Shown here: positions 15,561 to 21,430 of the stretch, piece after piece
Position numbering within the stretch: position 1 is the stretch's first letter
Layout of the letters: each line of letters begins with the position of its first letter
Virus record (IMG/VR): IMGVR_UViG_3300005613_000362
Span: 1 to 26,155 of that record
Reading direction: 5' to 3' (one strand)
Length of the DNA stretch: 26,155 nt
Source: a virus
Notes under the pieces: generated by a model
What the model was told of the DNA's origin: nothing
Databases searched by the model: none
What the model saw: the letters and a program-made list of their open reading frames with translations, nothing else
Translations under genes and position numbers: made by a program

Positions 15561-15578
15561 ATACCTGGAGAAAAGTAA
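15465..15578 (+). CDS. Possible 37-residue leader peptide through the terminator
   Basis: An ATG at 15465 opens a frame of 37 codons, MPKMIELSKPLSVKGKAY followed by QSACVTPFTNSGFFIPGEK, ending in TAA at 15576-15578. Its stop overlaps the start of the initiator gene as TAATG, the same junction used by many gene pairs in this window. The frame covers both arms of the terminator. Ribosome-site support is weak (GAAG at 15459-15462, too close and poor). If translated, ribosomes would prevent the hairpin from forming and couple translation to the initiator gene. A 37-codon open frame is not rare by chance, so this is a candidate only. Confidence 0.3.
   Translation: MPKMIELSKPLSVKGKAYQSACVTPFTNSGFFIPGEK
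15492..15560 (+). terminator. Rho-independent terminator/attenuator before initiator gene
   Basis: The long stem CCGTTATCGGTAAAGGGG / CCCCTTTACCAATAGCGG (15492-15509 with 15536-15553) with T7 at 15554-15560. It is placed only ~60-120 nt after the promoter, so it can act as an attenuator for the replication genes and also stop late transcripts arriving from upstream. Confidence 0.75.
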
Positions 15579-16246
15579 TGAGTATGAAATTAATGGTTGA
15601 GGTCTTTAATGTTGACTTTGGCTCACCAATAAAGAAGTTAATCATGTTAAAGCTTGCGGATAATGCTGATGATAAAGGTATGTGCTTTCCATCGATGGCT
15701 CATATAGCTGAAAAATGTAATTGCTCAAGAAGTTCAGTGGTTAGAAATATTAATGCGTTAAAAGCCAGTGGTTACTTATCAATTCAGCAGAGGCAAAAGC
15801 CAGGCTCAAAAGAGAAGCAATCTAATATTTATACTATCAATTTAGGTGGTGTCACAGAGGCACTAGGTAGTAGCAGAGAGCTACAAGGTAGTAGCACAGT
15901 GACACTAGGGGGTAGTAGCACAGAGCTACAGGAATCTATCACTTCTTTTAACCTACCAATAAACAATAAGGCAAAAGCTAAAGCTTCTGCTGTTGAAAGG
16001 CCAGATGGTGTATCTAATCAAGTGTGGTTTGATTTTAACAAACAGCGTAAGGCAAAGCTGACACAGACAGCATTAAATGGAATTATCAAACAATCACAGT
16101 TAGCAGGGCTTTCATTAAACGAAGCATTAACAGAGTCAGTTGAGCGTGGTTGGCAAAGCTTTAAAGCGGAATGGGTAAGAAACAAGAATGTTCAGAAAGG
16201 CTTAATGCAAACATACGAAGAACGAATAAATGACATTGATTGGTAG
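15578..16246 (+). CDS. Lambda O-like replication initiator
   Basis: 222 residues with CTGGAG 7 bp before the ATG. Residues 1-90 form the HTH domain common to phage replication proteins: VFNVDFGSPIKKLIMLKLADNADDKGMCFPSM, then HIAEKCNCSRSSVVRNINALKASGYL and a wing with SNIYTINL. Residues 91-120 are a repetitive linker (GSSRELQ, GSSTVTLG, GSSTELQ) encoded by in-frame DNA repeats that are likely the replication origin. Residues ~145-205 hold W-x-x-F-x-x-x-R-x-AKLTQTAL ... GWQSFKAEWV, the usual C-terminal module of these proteins, which contacts the helicase loader. As with lambda O, the protein is expected to bind repeats inside its own gene, melt the DNA and recruit helicase via the downstream P-like protein. 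Confidence 0.83.
   Translation: MSMKLMVEVFNVDFGSPIKKLIMLKLADNADDKGMCFPSMAHIAEKCNCSRSSVVRNINALKASGYLSIQQRQKPGSKEKQSNIYTINLGGVTEALGSSRELQGSSTVTLGGSSTELQESITSFNLPINNKAKAKASAVERPDGVSNQVWFDFNKQRKAKLTQTALNGIIKQSQLAGLSLNEALTESVERGWQSFKAEWVRNKNVQKGLMQTYEERINDIDW
15848..15931 (+). repeat. Iteron-like repeats inside initiator gene, probable origin
   Basis: Four in-frame units of 18-24 bp: an imperfect one at 15848-15865 and three that start with GGTAGTAGCA at 15866, 15887 and 15911 (21- and 24-bp spacing, about two helical turns). Units at 15866 and 15911 also contain GTAGC-5-GCTAC dyads (15870-15884, 15915-15929). GTGTCAC (15849-15855) and GTGACAC (15899-15905) are additional copies of the heptamer pair seen in the upstream leader. 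An AT-rich stretch follows (about 15932-15985). Iterons within the linker region of the O gene next to an AT-rich segment are the lambda origin layout. Confidence 0.65.
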
Positions 16247-16255
16247 GTGATAACC

Positions 16256-16786
16256 ATGAAGCAAATTAAAGCGATTACAGGCGATTTAGTATCAAACCTT
16301 GCAAATGATACTAATATTGCAATAAAACAGCAGGAAGGGCATCAGGTTTTCGTTTCAGAGGCAAAAAAGCTTACTGATTCACTTACTCCTGACGTTAAAA
16401 GAATGTTCAATGATTATATTGAGCAATTATTTGCATTAAAACCAACTATCAAACGGCAGCTTAAAACTGACACAGAGGTTAGGGCTTATAAGCAGCAGTT
16501 TGTTTTAGCTTTATCTCAGGCAAAGATAGACACGCCACAGAAGCTTGAGATTGGCTTAAATTACGCCAGGCTTGATAGCAAGCATCCATTTGTAGATATT
16601 GGGTTGTTTGTTAGCTGGTGCAAAGAAGGCTACGCTCAGATGCTAAAAGAAGAGATGATGCAAGAGAATATGCAGCGCATTGAAGATCAAAAATTCATGC
16701 TTGGTGCTAAACCATTTGAAGAGCGTAAGGCTGAAGCTAAAGCGAATATAAATAGCTTGCGTAATATAATTAAACAAAATAAATGA
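16256..16786 (+). CDS. Lambda P-like helicase loader
   Basis: 176 residues from the ATG at 16256, with AGGTG 6 bp upstream; a GTG at 16247 would add three residues and lacks a good site. The protein is helical. The middle has LKTDTEVRAYKQQFVLALSQAKIDTPQKLEIGLNYARLDSKHPFVDIGLFVSWCKEG, the pattern of phage replication protein P: a helical domain, an 'A...HPF.P..G.FV.WC' segment and a charged C-terminal helix. P proteins bind host DnaB helicase, bring it to the O-bound origin and keep it inactive until loaded. Placement directly after the O-like gene supports the call. A near-consensus promoter follows 7 bp after the stop. Confidence 0.75.
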   Translation: MKQIKAITGDLVSNLANDTNIAIKQQEGHQVFVSEAKKLTDSLTPDVKRMFNDYIEQLFALKPTIKRQLKTDTEVRAYKQQFVLALSQAKIDTPQKLEIGLNYARLDSKHPFVDIGLFVSWCKEGYAQMLKEEMMQENMQRIEDQKFMLGAKPFEERKAEAKANINSLRNIIKQNK

Positions 16787-16793
16787 ATAAAAG

Positions 16794-16821
16794 TTGACAA
16801 AGAAAGAATAAATAGTATAAT
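16794..16821 (+). promoter_or_regulatory. Strong sigma70-type promoter for the long early operon
   Basis: Perfect -35 TTGACA (16794-16799), 16-bp A-rich spacer and perfect -10 TATAAT (16816-16821), start expected near 16828. The short leader carries AAGGGAG before the ATG at 16850. No terminator is seen between here and 24360, so this promoter can drive all genes from 16850 to 24111. Confidence 0.88.
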
Positions 16822-16849
16822 CGGTAAGCGTAAACAAGGGAGATTACAG

Positions 16850-17005
16850 ATGTCAGATAAAGAATTATATGAGAGCGTTAAAGCTTGGATTGGTCAAGAG
16901 CCAGAAAAAGTTGCAGCAGCAGTTGCTTATCTGCTAATGAGCGATGGTGATCATGAAGAGGCTTTAAAAGTAGAGAAGGAGTTTCACAAATGGTTAAACA
17001 ACTAA
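16850..17005 (+). CDS. Small acidic protein, first gene of early operon
   Basis: 51 residues: MSDKELYESVKAWIGQEPEK, then VAAAVAYLLMSDGDHEEAL and a charged end with FHKWLNN. It has a strong ribosome site (AAGGGAG, 7 bp spacing) directly behind the consensus promoter, so it should be made early and in quantity. The sequence is helical and acidic with no known motif. Small acidic proteins first in an early operon are often inhibitors of host proteins, but nothing here shows a target. It overlaps the next gene by 16 bp. Confidence 0.75.
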   Translation: MSDKELYESVKAWIGQEPEKVAAAVAYLLMSDGDHEEALKVEKEFHKWLNN

Positions 17006-17592
17006 AAACCGTCAACATCAAAGGTAAGCAGTACGTTGAAGTAAACGAGCGTATCAGACATTTTAGGGAAAATTATGTAGATGGCGCTATTGAAACTGAG
17101 ATTGTTTCACACGTAGAGCATCCGCAAACTGGCAAAATGGTGATCATGTTTAAAGCTACTATTTTGGTAGGTGGTAACATTGTTGCAACTGGTCATTCAC
17201 AAGAAAAAGAAGGTGATGGATTTATCAATGCAACATCGTATGTTGAGAACGGTGAAACATCGGCAATTGGGCGTGCGCTTGGTGCATTTGGTATTGGTAT
17301 TGAAGGGAGTGTTGCAAGTGCTGAAGAAGTGCAAAACGCAATATTGCAGCAGTCACAGCCTGAGCCAGTAATGAAGTTTCCATTTAAGTCTAAAGCAGAG
17401 TTGAATCGCACTATTAAAAGTTTATGTGAGTGTTACGCGCACCGTGATCAAGAAAGCCTTGACGAGATAAAGTCAGAACTTGATACAGCGCAAAAGAAGC
17501 ATCTGGCTAGTTTGCTAGATAGCGACGATTATTACGATGCTATGCCAGCCAGAGAGTTGCTTGATATGTTAAAGAACGGAGTAAAGGAATGA
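16990..17592 (+). CDS. Rad52-superfamily-like single-strand annealing protein
   Basis: 200 residues, behind AGAAGGAG. The N-terminal ~115 residues read KGKQYVEVNERIRHFRENYVDGAIETEI, then VIMFKATILVGGNIVATGHSQEKEGDGFINATSYVENGETSAIGRALGAFGIGI. The 'SYVENxETSAIGRALGxxGIG' segment is shared by ERF/Sak-type members of the phage Rad52 superfamily, in which it forms part of the ssDNA-binding core. The C-terminal part (~130-200) is helical and charged. Such proteins anneal complementary single strands during phage recombination and replication; a partner exonuclease would be expected but is not seen in this window. SSB lies two genes downstream, a common partner. Exact subfamily (ERF, Sak, Sak3 or other) needs a profile search. 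Confidence 0.7.
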   Translation: MVKQLKTVNIKGKQYVEVNERIRHFRENYVDGAIETEIVSHVEHPQTGKMVIMFKATILVGGNIVATGHSQEKEGDGFINATSYVENGETSAIGRALGAFGIGIEGSVASAEEVQNAILQQSQPEPVMKFPFKSKAELNRTIKSLCECYAHRDQESLDEIKSELDTAQKKHLASLLDSDDYYDAMPARELLDMLKNGVKE

Positions 17593-17861
17593 TTACGGAC
17601 AAAATATCATTAGCAAGAAGAATACTACAGGGCAAGGCTAACGCAAGAGCTAGCAGTGTTGAATTTTTAAATGAGGTTTACTCTTACTTGCACGGTAATT
17701 CAAAACCAGACTTTAAAGTGTTTAATCCAGAGGCATGGACTAGAGCATATCGTAAAGTATTAGAGTCTGATCCAGGGTTAGATGAGCGAGAAGATAGAAA
17801 CGCTGCAAAAGTAAAACAGGTCAAGAAAGAACTTGGCTATAAAACGAAGAAAGAGGGTTAA
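17589..17861 (+). CDS. Uncharacterised basic protein between annealing protein and SSB
   Basis: 90 residues, ATGA overlap with the annealing protein and 3 bp before SSB. The first half is helical (ISLARRILQGKANARASSVEFLNEVYSYL), followed by FKVFNPEAWTRAYRKVLESDPGL and a basic tail (KVKQVKKELGYKTKKEG). Position between two ssDNA-handling genes suggests a recombination or replication accessory role. I do not recognise a family. Confidence 0.55.
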   Translation: MITDKISLARRILQGKANARASSVEFLNEVYSYLHGNSKPDFKVFNPEAWTRAYRKVLESDPGLDEREDRNAAKVKQVKKELGYKTKKEG

Positions 17862-17864
17862 ATA

Positions 17865-18317
17865 ATGATTTTATCAGGTGTAATTACATTAGGTCGCGAT
17901 GCAGAGCTTAAATACGCTCAATCAGGTACGGCTATTATTCAGTTAAATGGCGCTTATAACACGGGCTACGGACAAAATAAAGAGTCACATTGGTTGCGTG
18001 CCACTCTGTTTGGTAAGCAGGCAGAGGGATTAGCTCCACACTGCACAAAGGGAACTAAGCTGTTTATTAGCGGTAAAGACGTAAAGGTTAATACTTACAC
18101 TAAGCAAAGTGGTGAGCATGGCGCAAGCCTAGAGTGCGTTGTTTCAACAATTGATTTTGTTGGCGGTGGGCAGAAGCAAGAAAACCAAAGCCAAGGTGGC
18201 TCGCAGTACATGAATCAAAACGGGCAGCCAATGAATCCGCAGCAAGTTCAGAACCAGCAAGCTCATGCTATGCAGCAGCCTGCACATGGTTTTGACGACA
18301 TCAACGTTCCATTCTAG
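17865..18317 (+). CDS. ssb: Single-stranded DNA-binding protein
   Basis: 150 residues. Residues 1-105 form an OB fold with SGVITLGRDAELKYAQSGTAIIQLNGAYNTG, SHWLRATLFGKQAEGLAPH, KGTKLFISGKDVKVNTYTKQSGEHGASLECVV, which match phage and bacterial SSB strands closely. The rest is a Gln/Asn/Gly-rich flexible tail ending in DDINVPF, a variant of the acidic DDDIPF tip that docks replication and recombination proteins. Length is slightly shorter than E. coli SSB (178). It probably coats single strands at the phage fork and cooperates with the annealing protein upstream. RBS GAGGG is 9 bp before the ATG. Confidence 0.9.
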   Translation: MILSGVITLGRDAELKYAQSGTAIIQLNGAYNTGYGQNKESHWLRATLFGKQAEGLAPHCTKGTKLFISGKDVKVNTYTKQSGEHGASLECVVSTIDFVGGGQKQENQSQGGSQYMNQNGQPMNPQQVQNQQAHAMQQPAHGFDDINVPF

Positions 18318-18326
18318 GGGAAATAA

Positions 18327-18659
18327 ATGAACACCAAGATTAAGCACGTTATTAATCTGTTTGGTGGCCGCAAGCATCTAGCTAAAAAGCTAGGTGTTAG
18401 CCTTGCTACCGTAACAGTTTGGAAGAACTCAAGAAAGATACCAAAGTTCCAAAGTAAGACAGCAGACGAGCTATCTAGCCTGGGGTTGGACGATCACTTT
18501 TGGACAAAGCCGTTTTGCAAAGAGCTGAGAACGTTTGTAGGTCAAGATGTCAGTTTAGATGACTTAGTTAATGAGCGTGGATTTGATGAAAACTTGCACA
18601 TTAGCTTTTATGAATTGGCCGATGGCAGAGTTTTGTATTATCAAGTATTGGCAGATTGA
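18327..18659 (+). CDS. Cro-like HTH protein
   Basis: 110 residues behind AGGGGAAA. The first 45 residues are a Cro/YdaS-type helix-turn-helix: IKHVINLFGGRKHLAKKLGVSLATVTVWKNSRKIPK. The remaining ~65 residues are not an obvious DNA-binding part and include LDDLVNERGFDENLHI and a strand-rich end YELADGRVLYYQVL, longer than Cro itself. It is inside the early operon and not divergent from a repressor gene, so it is not a standard immunity switch. It may regulate early promoters; candidate operators are the dyads at 24133-24176 and 24221-24258. That link is a guess. Confidence 0.65.
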   Translation: MNTKIKHVINLFGGRKHLAKKLGVSLATVTVWKNSRKIPKFQSKTADELSSLGLDDHFWTKPFCKELRTFVGQDVSLDDLVNERGFDENLHISFYELADGRVLYYQVLAD

Positions 18660-18660
18660 T

Positions 18661-18804
18661 ATGAGCAGAAAAGATAAAACGTTTTTAAAAAAGATTTGGA
18701 TCTGGTTACGTACTGACCAGGGTTTGACAATTGCACAAGCTGAAAAGGCTATGGATTTAGATGTTGAAGAGTTTGATGCTTTAATTGATATGGAGCTAAG
18801 CTAA
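18661..18804 (+). CDS. Small HTH-like protein
   Basis: 47 residues from the ATG at 18661, one base after the Cro-like stop; an upstream start at 18571 would overlap that gene by 89 bp and is rejected. Sequence MSRKDKTFLKKIWIWLRTDQ then GLTIAQAEKAMDLDVEEFDALI. The second part has the shape of a short HTH ('G-T-x-x-Q-A-E-x-A-M-x-x-x-x-x-x-F'), as in small phage Nin-type proteins, but is too short to assign. TAATG coupling to the next gene. Confidence 0.55.
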   Translation: MSRKDKTFLKKIWIWLRTDQGLTIAQAEKAMDLDVEEFDALIDMELS

Positions 18805-19118
18805 TGTTACAAGCAGGTAATTTAATTGATCTGGATAAGGCAGATAGAGATAGATTTGATAACTTAGAAATTGGATCTGATACGTCATTTTTTGATTTGC
18901 CAGAAGATGCCAGGCATGAAGCTTTGAGAATCTATTTGGATTTTGATAACAGAAACGTGGTTACAAGAGAGTTAGACAGATCAAAGGCATTTAGAGGCGC
19001 GTTCCATGAGATTTTAAAACATAAGGGTATTGATGTTTACGATACTGAGTTTTATTTGCAGGCAGTGGACACTTGCAACAGATATTTTGATTTTATTGAA
19101 AGTGATGTTGCAGAATGA
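18804..19118 (+). CDS. Uncharacterised acidic early protein
   Basis: 104 residues, start overlapping the upstream stop (TAATG). It is Asp/Glu-rich and helical, with FFDLPEDARHEALRIYLDFDNRNVVTRELDRSKAFRGAFHEILKHKGIDVYDTEFYLQAV. No catalytic or binding motif is recognised. Position between the HTH genes and the Nin-type genes does not indicate a clear role. Confidence 0.55.
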   Translation: MLQAGNLIDLDKADRDRFDNLEIGSDTSFFDLPEDARHEALRIYLDFDNRNVVTRELDRSKAFRGAFHEILKHKGIDVYDTEFYLQAVDTCNRYFDFIESDVAE

Positions 19119-19201
19119 AGCAAGAGTGTGACATATACACAGTTGATATGTTTGAAGCAGATGCATTGTTATTAGATTTGGTTAGAGGGTTATTACTATG
19201 A
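19115..19201 (+). CDS. Possible 28-residue peptide with coupled start and stop
   Basis: An ATG at 19115 overlaps the previous stop (ATGA) and its own stop (TGA, 19199-19201) overlaps the next start (ATGA at 19198). The peptide, MKQECDIYTVDMFEADALLL then DLVRGLLL, fills the only gap in an otherwise continuous chain of coupled genes. No separate ribosome site is visible, so translation would depend on coupling. The double ATGA junction supports it, the short length argues against it. Confidence 0.42.
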   Translation: MKQECDIYTVDMFEADALLLDLVRGLLL

Positions 19202-19380
19202 AAAAAGCCGCTATGCAAAAAATAATCAGGGATTTAGAAAACGAAAACTTAGCCCTAATGTTTGAACGTGATATTGCTGAAAGATCTTTAACGTCAGCAG
19301 AGAAAGCACTCGTTTATAAAGATGGTGAGCTGGATAAAGCCTATAAAAAGATTGGTGAACTGGTAGTTGGCAATGAGTGA
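19198..19380 (+). CDS. Small coiled-coil protein
   Basis: 60 residues behind GAGGG. Most of the protein is a charged helix with heptad-like spacing (MQKIIRDLENENLALMFERDIAERSLTSAEKAL). It probably forms a dimer. No motif is recognised. It overlaps the NinB-like gene by 8 bp. Confidence 0.5.
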   Translation: MKKAAMQKIIRDLENENLALMFERDIAERSLTSAEKALVYKDGELDKAYKKIGELVVGNE

Positions 19381-19780
19381 AGTAATTATTAATAGTGATC
19401 AGTCACTAGAGGATTATATTGCCAATCTTAGGTCTGAGTATAAAGCGCACAGATACTTGCGAATGAGCATGAAAACAGGTATGCAAAGAACGCTCACCCA
19501 AAACGCAGCATTGCACAAATACTGTAAGCTGCTTGCTGATCATTTAAATGAAGCAGGCTTGGATATGAAGCAGGTCATAAAGCCAGAGATTGATATACCG
19601 TGGACTATGGAGAGCGTAAAAGAGAACTTATGGAAGCCAGTACAAATTGCAGTAACTGGTAAAGAGTCGACAACAAAACCGCTTGCCAGCGAGTATAACG
19701 AAGTGTATGAAGTGTTAAGCCGTCACTTGAGTATGAAGCTTGGGGTTGATGTTGCTTGGCCTACTAGAGAGGCAGAGTAA
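19373..19780 (+). CDS. ninB: NinB-family recombination protein (lambda Orf-like)
   Basis: 135 residues from the ATG at 19373; a TTG at 19367 would add two. After a variable N-terminus the sequence has 'GMQRTLTQNAALHKYCKLLADHLNEAGLDMKQV', 'EIDIPWTMESVKENLWKPVQ', 'ESTTKPLASEYNEVYEVLSRHL' and 'GVDVAWP', which follow the NinB pattern in order. Lambda Orf (NinB) is a ~146-residue dimer that binds SSB and single-stranded DNA and helps load annealing proteins in Red recombination, replacing RecFOR. The SSB and Rad52-like genes upstream in the same operon fit this role. NinG follows immediately, as in lambdoid nin regions. Confidence 0.82.
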   Translation: MSEVIINSDQSLEDYIANLRSEYKAHRYLRMSMKTGMQRTLTQNAALHKYCKLLADHLNEAGLDMKQVIKPEIDIPWTMESVKENLWKPVQIAVTGKESTTKPLASEYNEVYEVLSRHLSMKLGVDVAWPTREAE

Positions 19781-20356
19781 TTGGCCAACAGTAAACGGAA
19801 ATGTCCGCATTGTGGCAGCTACAATAGAGTAGGGGATGGCGTATTGATTAATAATCGCTTGTTCTGCTCATTTGATCACGCTACAGCATATGCATCAGAC
19901 AATAGGTTAAAAGGCAAGGCTGTTTTACAAAAGCAGCAACGCAAAGAAGCAAAGGAGAAAAAGGAAAAGTTAAAATCAAGAGCGGATCATCTTAAAGAAG
20001 CTCAACAAGCTTTTAATGCTTACATTCGAGCAAGAGATGAGAAACTGCCTTGTATATCATGTGGAAGGCATCATCAAGGCCAGTATCATGCTGGACACTA
20101 TCTAACGGTTGGCGCACACCCAGAGATGCGGTTTGACGAAAAAAACTGCCACAAGCAATGCTCTGCTTGCAATAACTATCTATCTGGCAACATCATAAAT
20201 TACCGTAAAAACCTAATACTACGTTACGGTGAAGAGATTGTTGACTATCTAGAATCACATCACCCCCAAACAAAACTTACAATTGAAGATATAAAAGAAA
20301 TCAAAATAAAGTATAAAAATCTTAAAAAAGAGATATTAAAAGGTTTACAAGGTTAA
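19781..20356 (+). CDS. ninG: NinG-family protein (lambda Rap-like)
   Basis: 191 residues from a TTG directly after the NinB stop, with AGAGAGG about 8 bp upstream; the nearby ATG is out of frame. The N-terminus has a zinc-binding C-P-H-C ... F-C pattern (residues 8-29), then a basic helix (~45-75), then AFNAYIRARDEKLPCISCGRHH, HAGHYLTVGAHPEMRFDEKNCHKQCSACNNYLSGN and YRKNLILRYGEEIVDYLE. This is the NinG/Rap pattern with both Cys/His zinc clusters intact. Lambda Rap cuts D-loops and Holliday-type branched DNA. Together with NinB, the annealing protein and SSB it makes a phage recombination set. Confidence 0.9.
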   Translation: MANSKRKCPHCGSYNRVGDGVLINNRLFCSFDHATAYASDNRLKGKAVLQKQQRKEAKEKKEKLKSRADHLKEAQQAFNAYIRARDEKLPCISCGRHHQGQYHAGHYLTVGAHPEMRFDEKNCHKQCSACNNYLSGNIINYRKNLILRYGEEIVDYLESHHPQTKLTIEDIKEIKIKYKNLKKEILKGLQG

Positions 20357-20407
20357 ATAAATATGGATAATACAAGGTGTAGGAACAAAAAAACATAAGG
20401 ATTAAAA

Positions 20408-20488
20408 ATGCTAAGTTTATCAAATATCATGTTTTATGTTGCAATCCAGGTTATCGGTGTTTATACACTTTTAAATTTTTTAGCGTAA
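20408..20488 (+). CDS. Single-helix membrane micropeptide
   Basis: 26 residues, MLSLSNIMFYVAIQVIGVYT then LLNFLA, almost all hydrophobic and long enough for one membrane helix. AAGGA lies 6 bp before the ATG and the stop is 10 bp before the next gene with its own strong site. The placement and ribosome site support translation. Small single-helix phage proteins often bind host membrane enzymes or alter lysis timing; no target is visible here. Confidence 0.58.
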   Translation: MLSLSNIMFYVAIQVIGVYTLLNFLA

Positions 20489-20498
20489 GGAGAGAGAG

Positions 20499-20744
20499 AT
20501 GACTTATTTATTAGATGATGAAGTTTATTTAGAAGAACGAGTTGAAGAAGCGATTGATGCAGCTATTGAGGATTTAGGTGTTTTAAACACTACATTGATG
20601 CCTGAATCGTTAATTGCTCAGCTAGAAACGGTGATTACTGAGTTTGAAGGCTGGGAGGAGTTTTTAATTCAAGATGCTCAAGAGAAAAAAGAAGAATACG
20701 CTGACTGGTTGTATAGCCAAATGAAAGATGGAGAGCTGCAATGA
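20499..20744 (+). CDS. Uncharacterised strongly acidic small protein
   Basis: 81 residues behind a perfect AAGGAGAGAGAG stretch ending at the ATG region. It is dominated by Glu and Asp (DDEVYLEERVEEAIDAAIEDLGVL; then EGWEEFLIQDAQEKKEEYADWL). Such acidic proteins can mimic DNA and block host DNA-binding enzymes, but composition alone is weak evidence. It overlaps the next gene by 4 bp. Confidence 0.55.
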   Translation: MTYLLDDEVYLEERVEEAIDAAIEDLGVLNTTLMPESLIAQLETVITEFEGWEEFLIQDAQEKKEEYADWLYSQMKDGELQ

Positions 20745-20941
20745 ACTTAGACTTTGATTTGGTTGATGTGGTTGTAGATGATTTATTGGCTGGTAATGAC
20801 GTTCAGATTGCCAGCAGCAACAGAACTTTTGTTACAGATGCAAAAGAAATCATAACATGGTATCTAGTTAAGAATCTAACGCCACAAGAGATTGCATACA
20901 CTGCAGCAGAGATTAAAAGATTAAATAAAGAGGGAGAGTAA
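20741..20941 (+). CDS. Uncharacterised small early protein
   Basis: 66 residues, ATGA overlap with the previous gene. The first half is acidic and hydrophobic (LDFDLVDVVVDDLLAG), the second half is helical (TDAKEIITWYLVKNLTPQEIAYTAAEIKRLN). No known motif. It is one of a chain of coupled small genes before the MazG-like gene. Confidence 0.5.
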   Translation: MNLDFDLVDVVVDDLLAGNDVQIASSNRTFVTDAKEIITWYLVKNLTPQEIAYTAAEIKRLNKEGE

Positions 20942-20942
20942 T

Positions 20943-21251
20943 ATGCAAAACATGGAAGACTTACAAATGGCAGTAGCAGTATGGGCAGAGCAAAAAGGCA
21001 TTATTGCAAACTCAGCACCATTAAAGCAGCACGTTAAAACTCAACAAGAAGTTACTGAGCTGTTAGAAGCTTTAGTTGATGGCAATGATCACGAAATTAA
21101 AGATGCGATTGGTGACATTGTGGTTACTTTAATTATCCAGGCGTACATGAATGGCACAACTATCAATGAGTGCTTAGAGCAAGCTTATAACGTAATCAGC
21201 AAGCGTAAAGGCAAAATGGTTAATGGTTTGTTTGTAAAGGATGGTGAGTAA
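20943..21251 (+). CDS. MazG-like nucleotide pyrophosphohydrolase
   Basis: 102 residues behind GAGAG. The all-helical MazG pattern is visible: Q35-E36-V-T-E39-L-L-E-A, then E51-I-K-D54-A-I-G-D58-I-V-V-T-L, then AYNVISKRKGKMVNGLFVK. E36, E39, E51 and D54 form the E-x2-E ... E-x2-D metal site of this superfamily. Such enzymes hydrolyse (d)NTPs to monophosphates and pyrophosphate, and phage forms may clean the nucleotide pool or lower ppGpp-type alarmones. Only one catalytic domain is present, the usual phage size. It is coupled to the next gene by TAATG. Confidence 0.82.
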   Translation: MQNMEDLQMAVAVWAEQKGIIANSAPLKQHVKTQQEVTELLEALVDGNDHEIKDAIGDIVVTLIIQAYMNGTTINECLEQAYNVISKRKGKMVNGLFVKDGE

Positions 21252-21430
21252 TGTTAGAAAATAAAGAAAACCCGTTAAACAAGCAAGGCAACCCAGGAAT
21301 TATATTCGCTAAAGGCACTGGCAAATACGACAAGCCAAGCAAGCCGTCAATTAAGCGAAATGAGGCTAAAAGAAAGTTTGAAGATATGCAGCACCAAAAG
21401 GAGTTTGAAAGATTATGGGCAAATCTATAA
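21251..21430 (+). CDS. Uncharacterised 59-residue basic protein
   Basis: Starts on the last base of the MazG-like stop (TAATG) and overlaps the next gene by 16 bp. Sequence begins MLENKENPLNKQGNPGIIFA, continues KGTGKYDKPSKPSIKRNEA and ends in a charged helix with FEDMQHQKEFERLWANL. It is rich in Lys, Asn and Pro and has no hydrophobic segment. No family recognised. Coupling on both sides supports a real gene. Confidence 0.62.
   Translation: MLENKENPLNKQGNPGIIFAKGTGKYDKPSKPSIKRNEAKRKFEDMQHQKEFERLWANL

Noticed and set aside
15848-15931. GGTAGTAGCA repeats as a CRISPR-like or variable-number repeat
   Set aside because: Units are in-frame multiples of three within the initiator gene with no unique spacers, which fits origin iterons instead.
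18571-18660. Longer start for the 47-residue protein at 18661
   Set aside because: It would overlap the Cro-like gene by ~90 bp in another frame, while the ATG at 18661 follows that stop directly.
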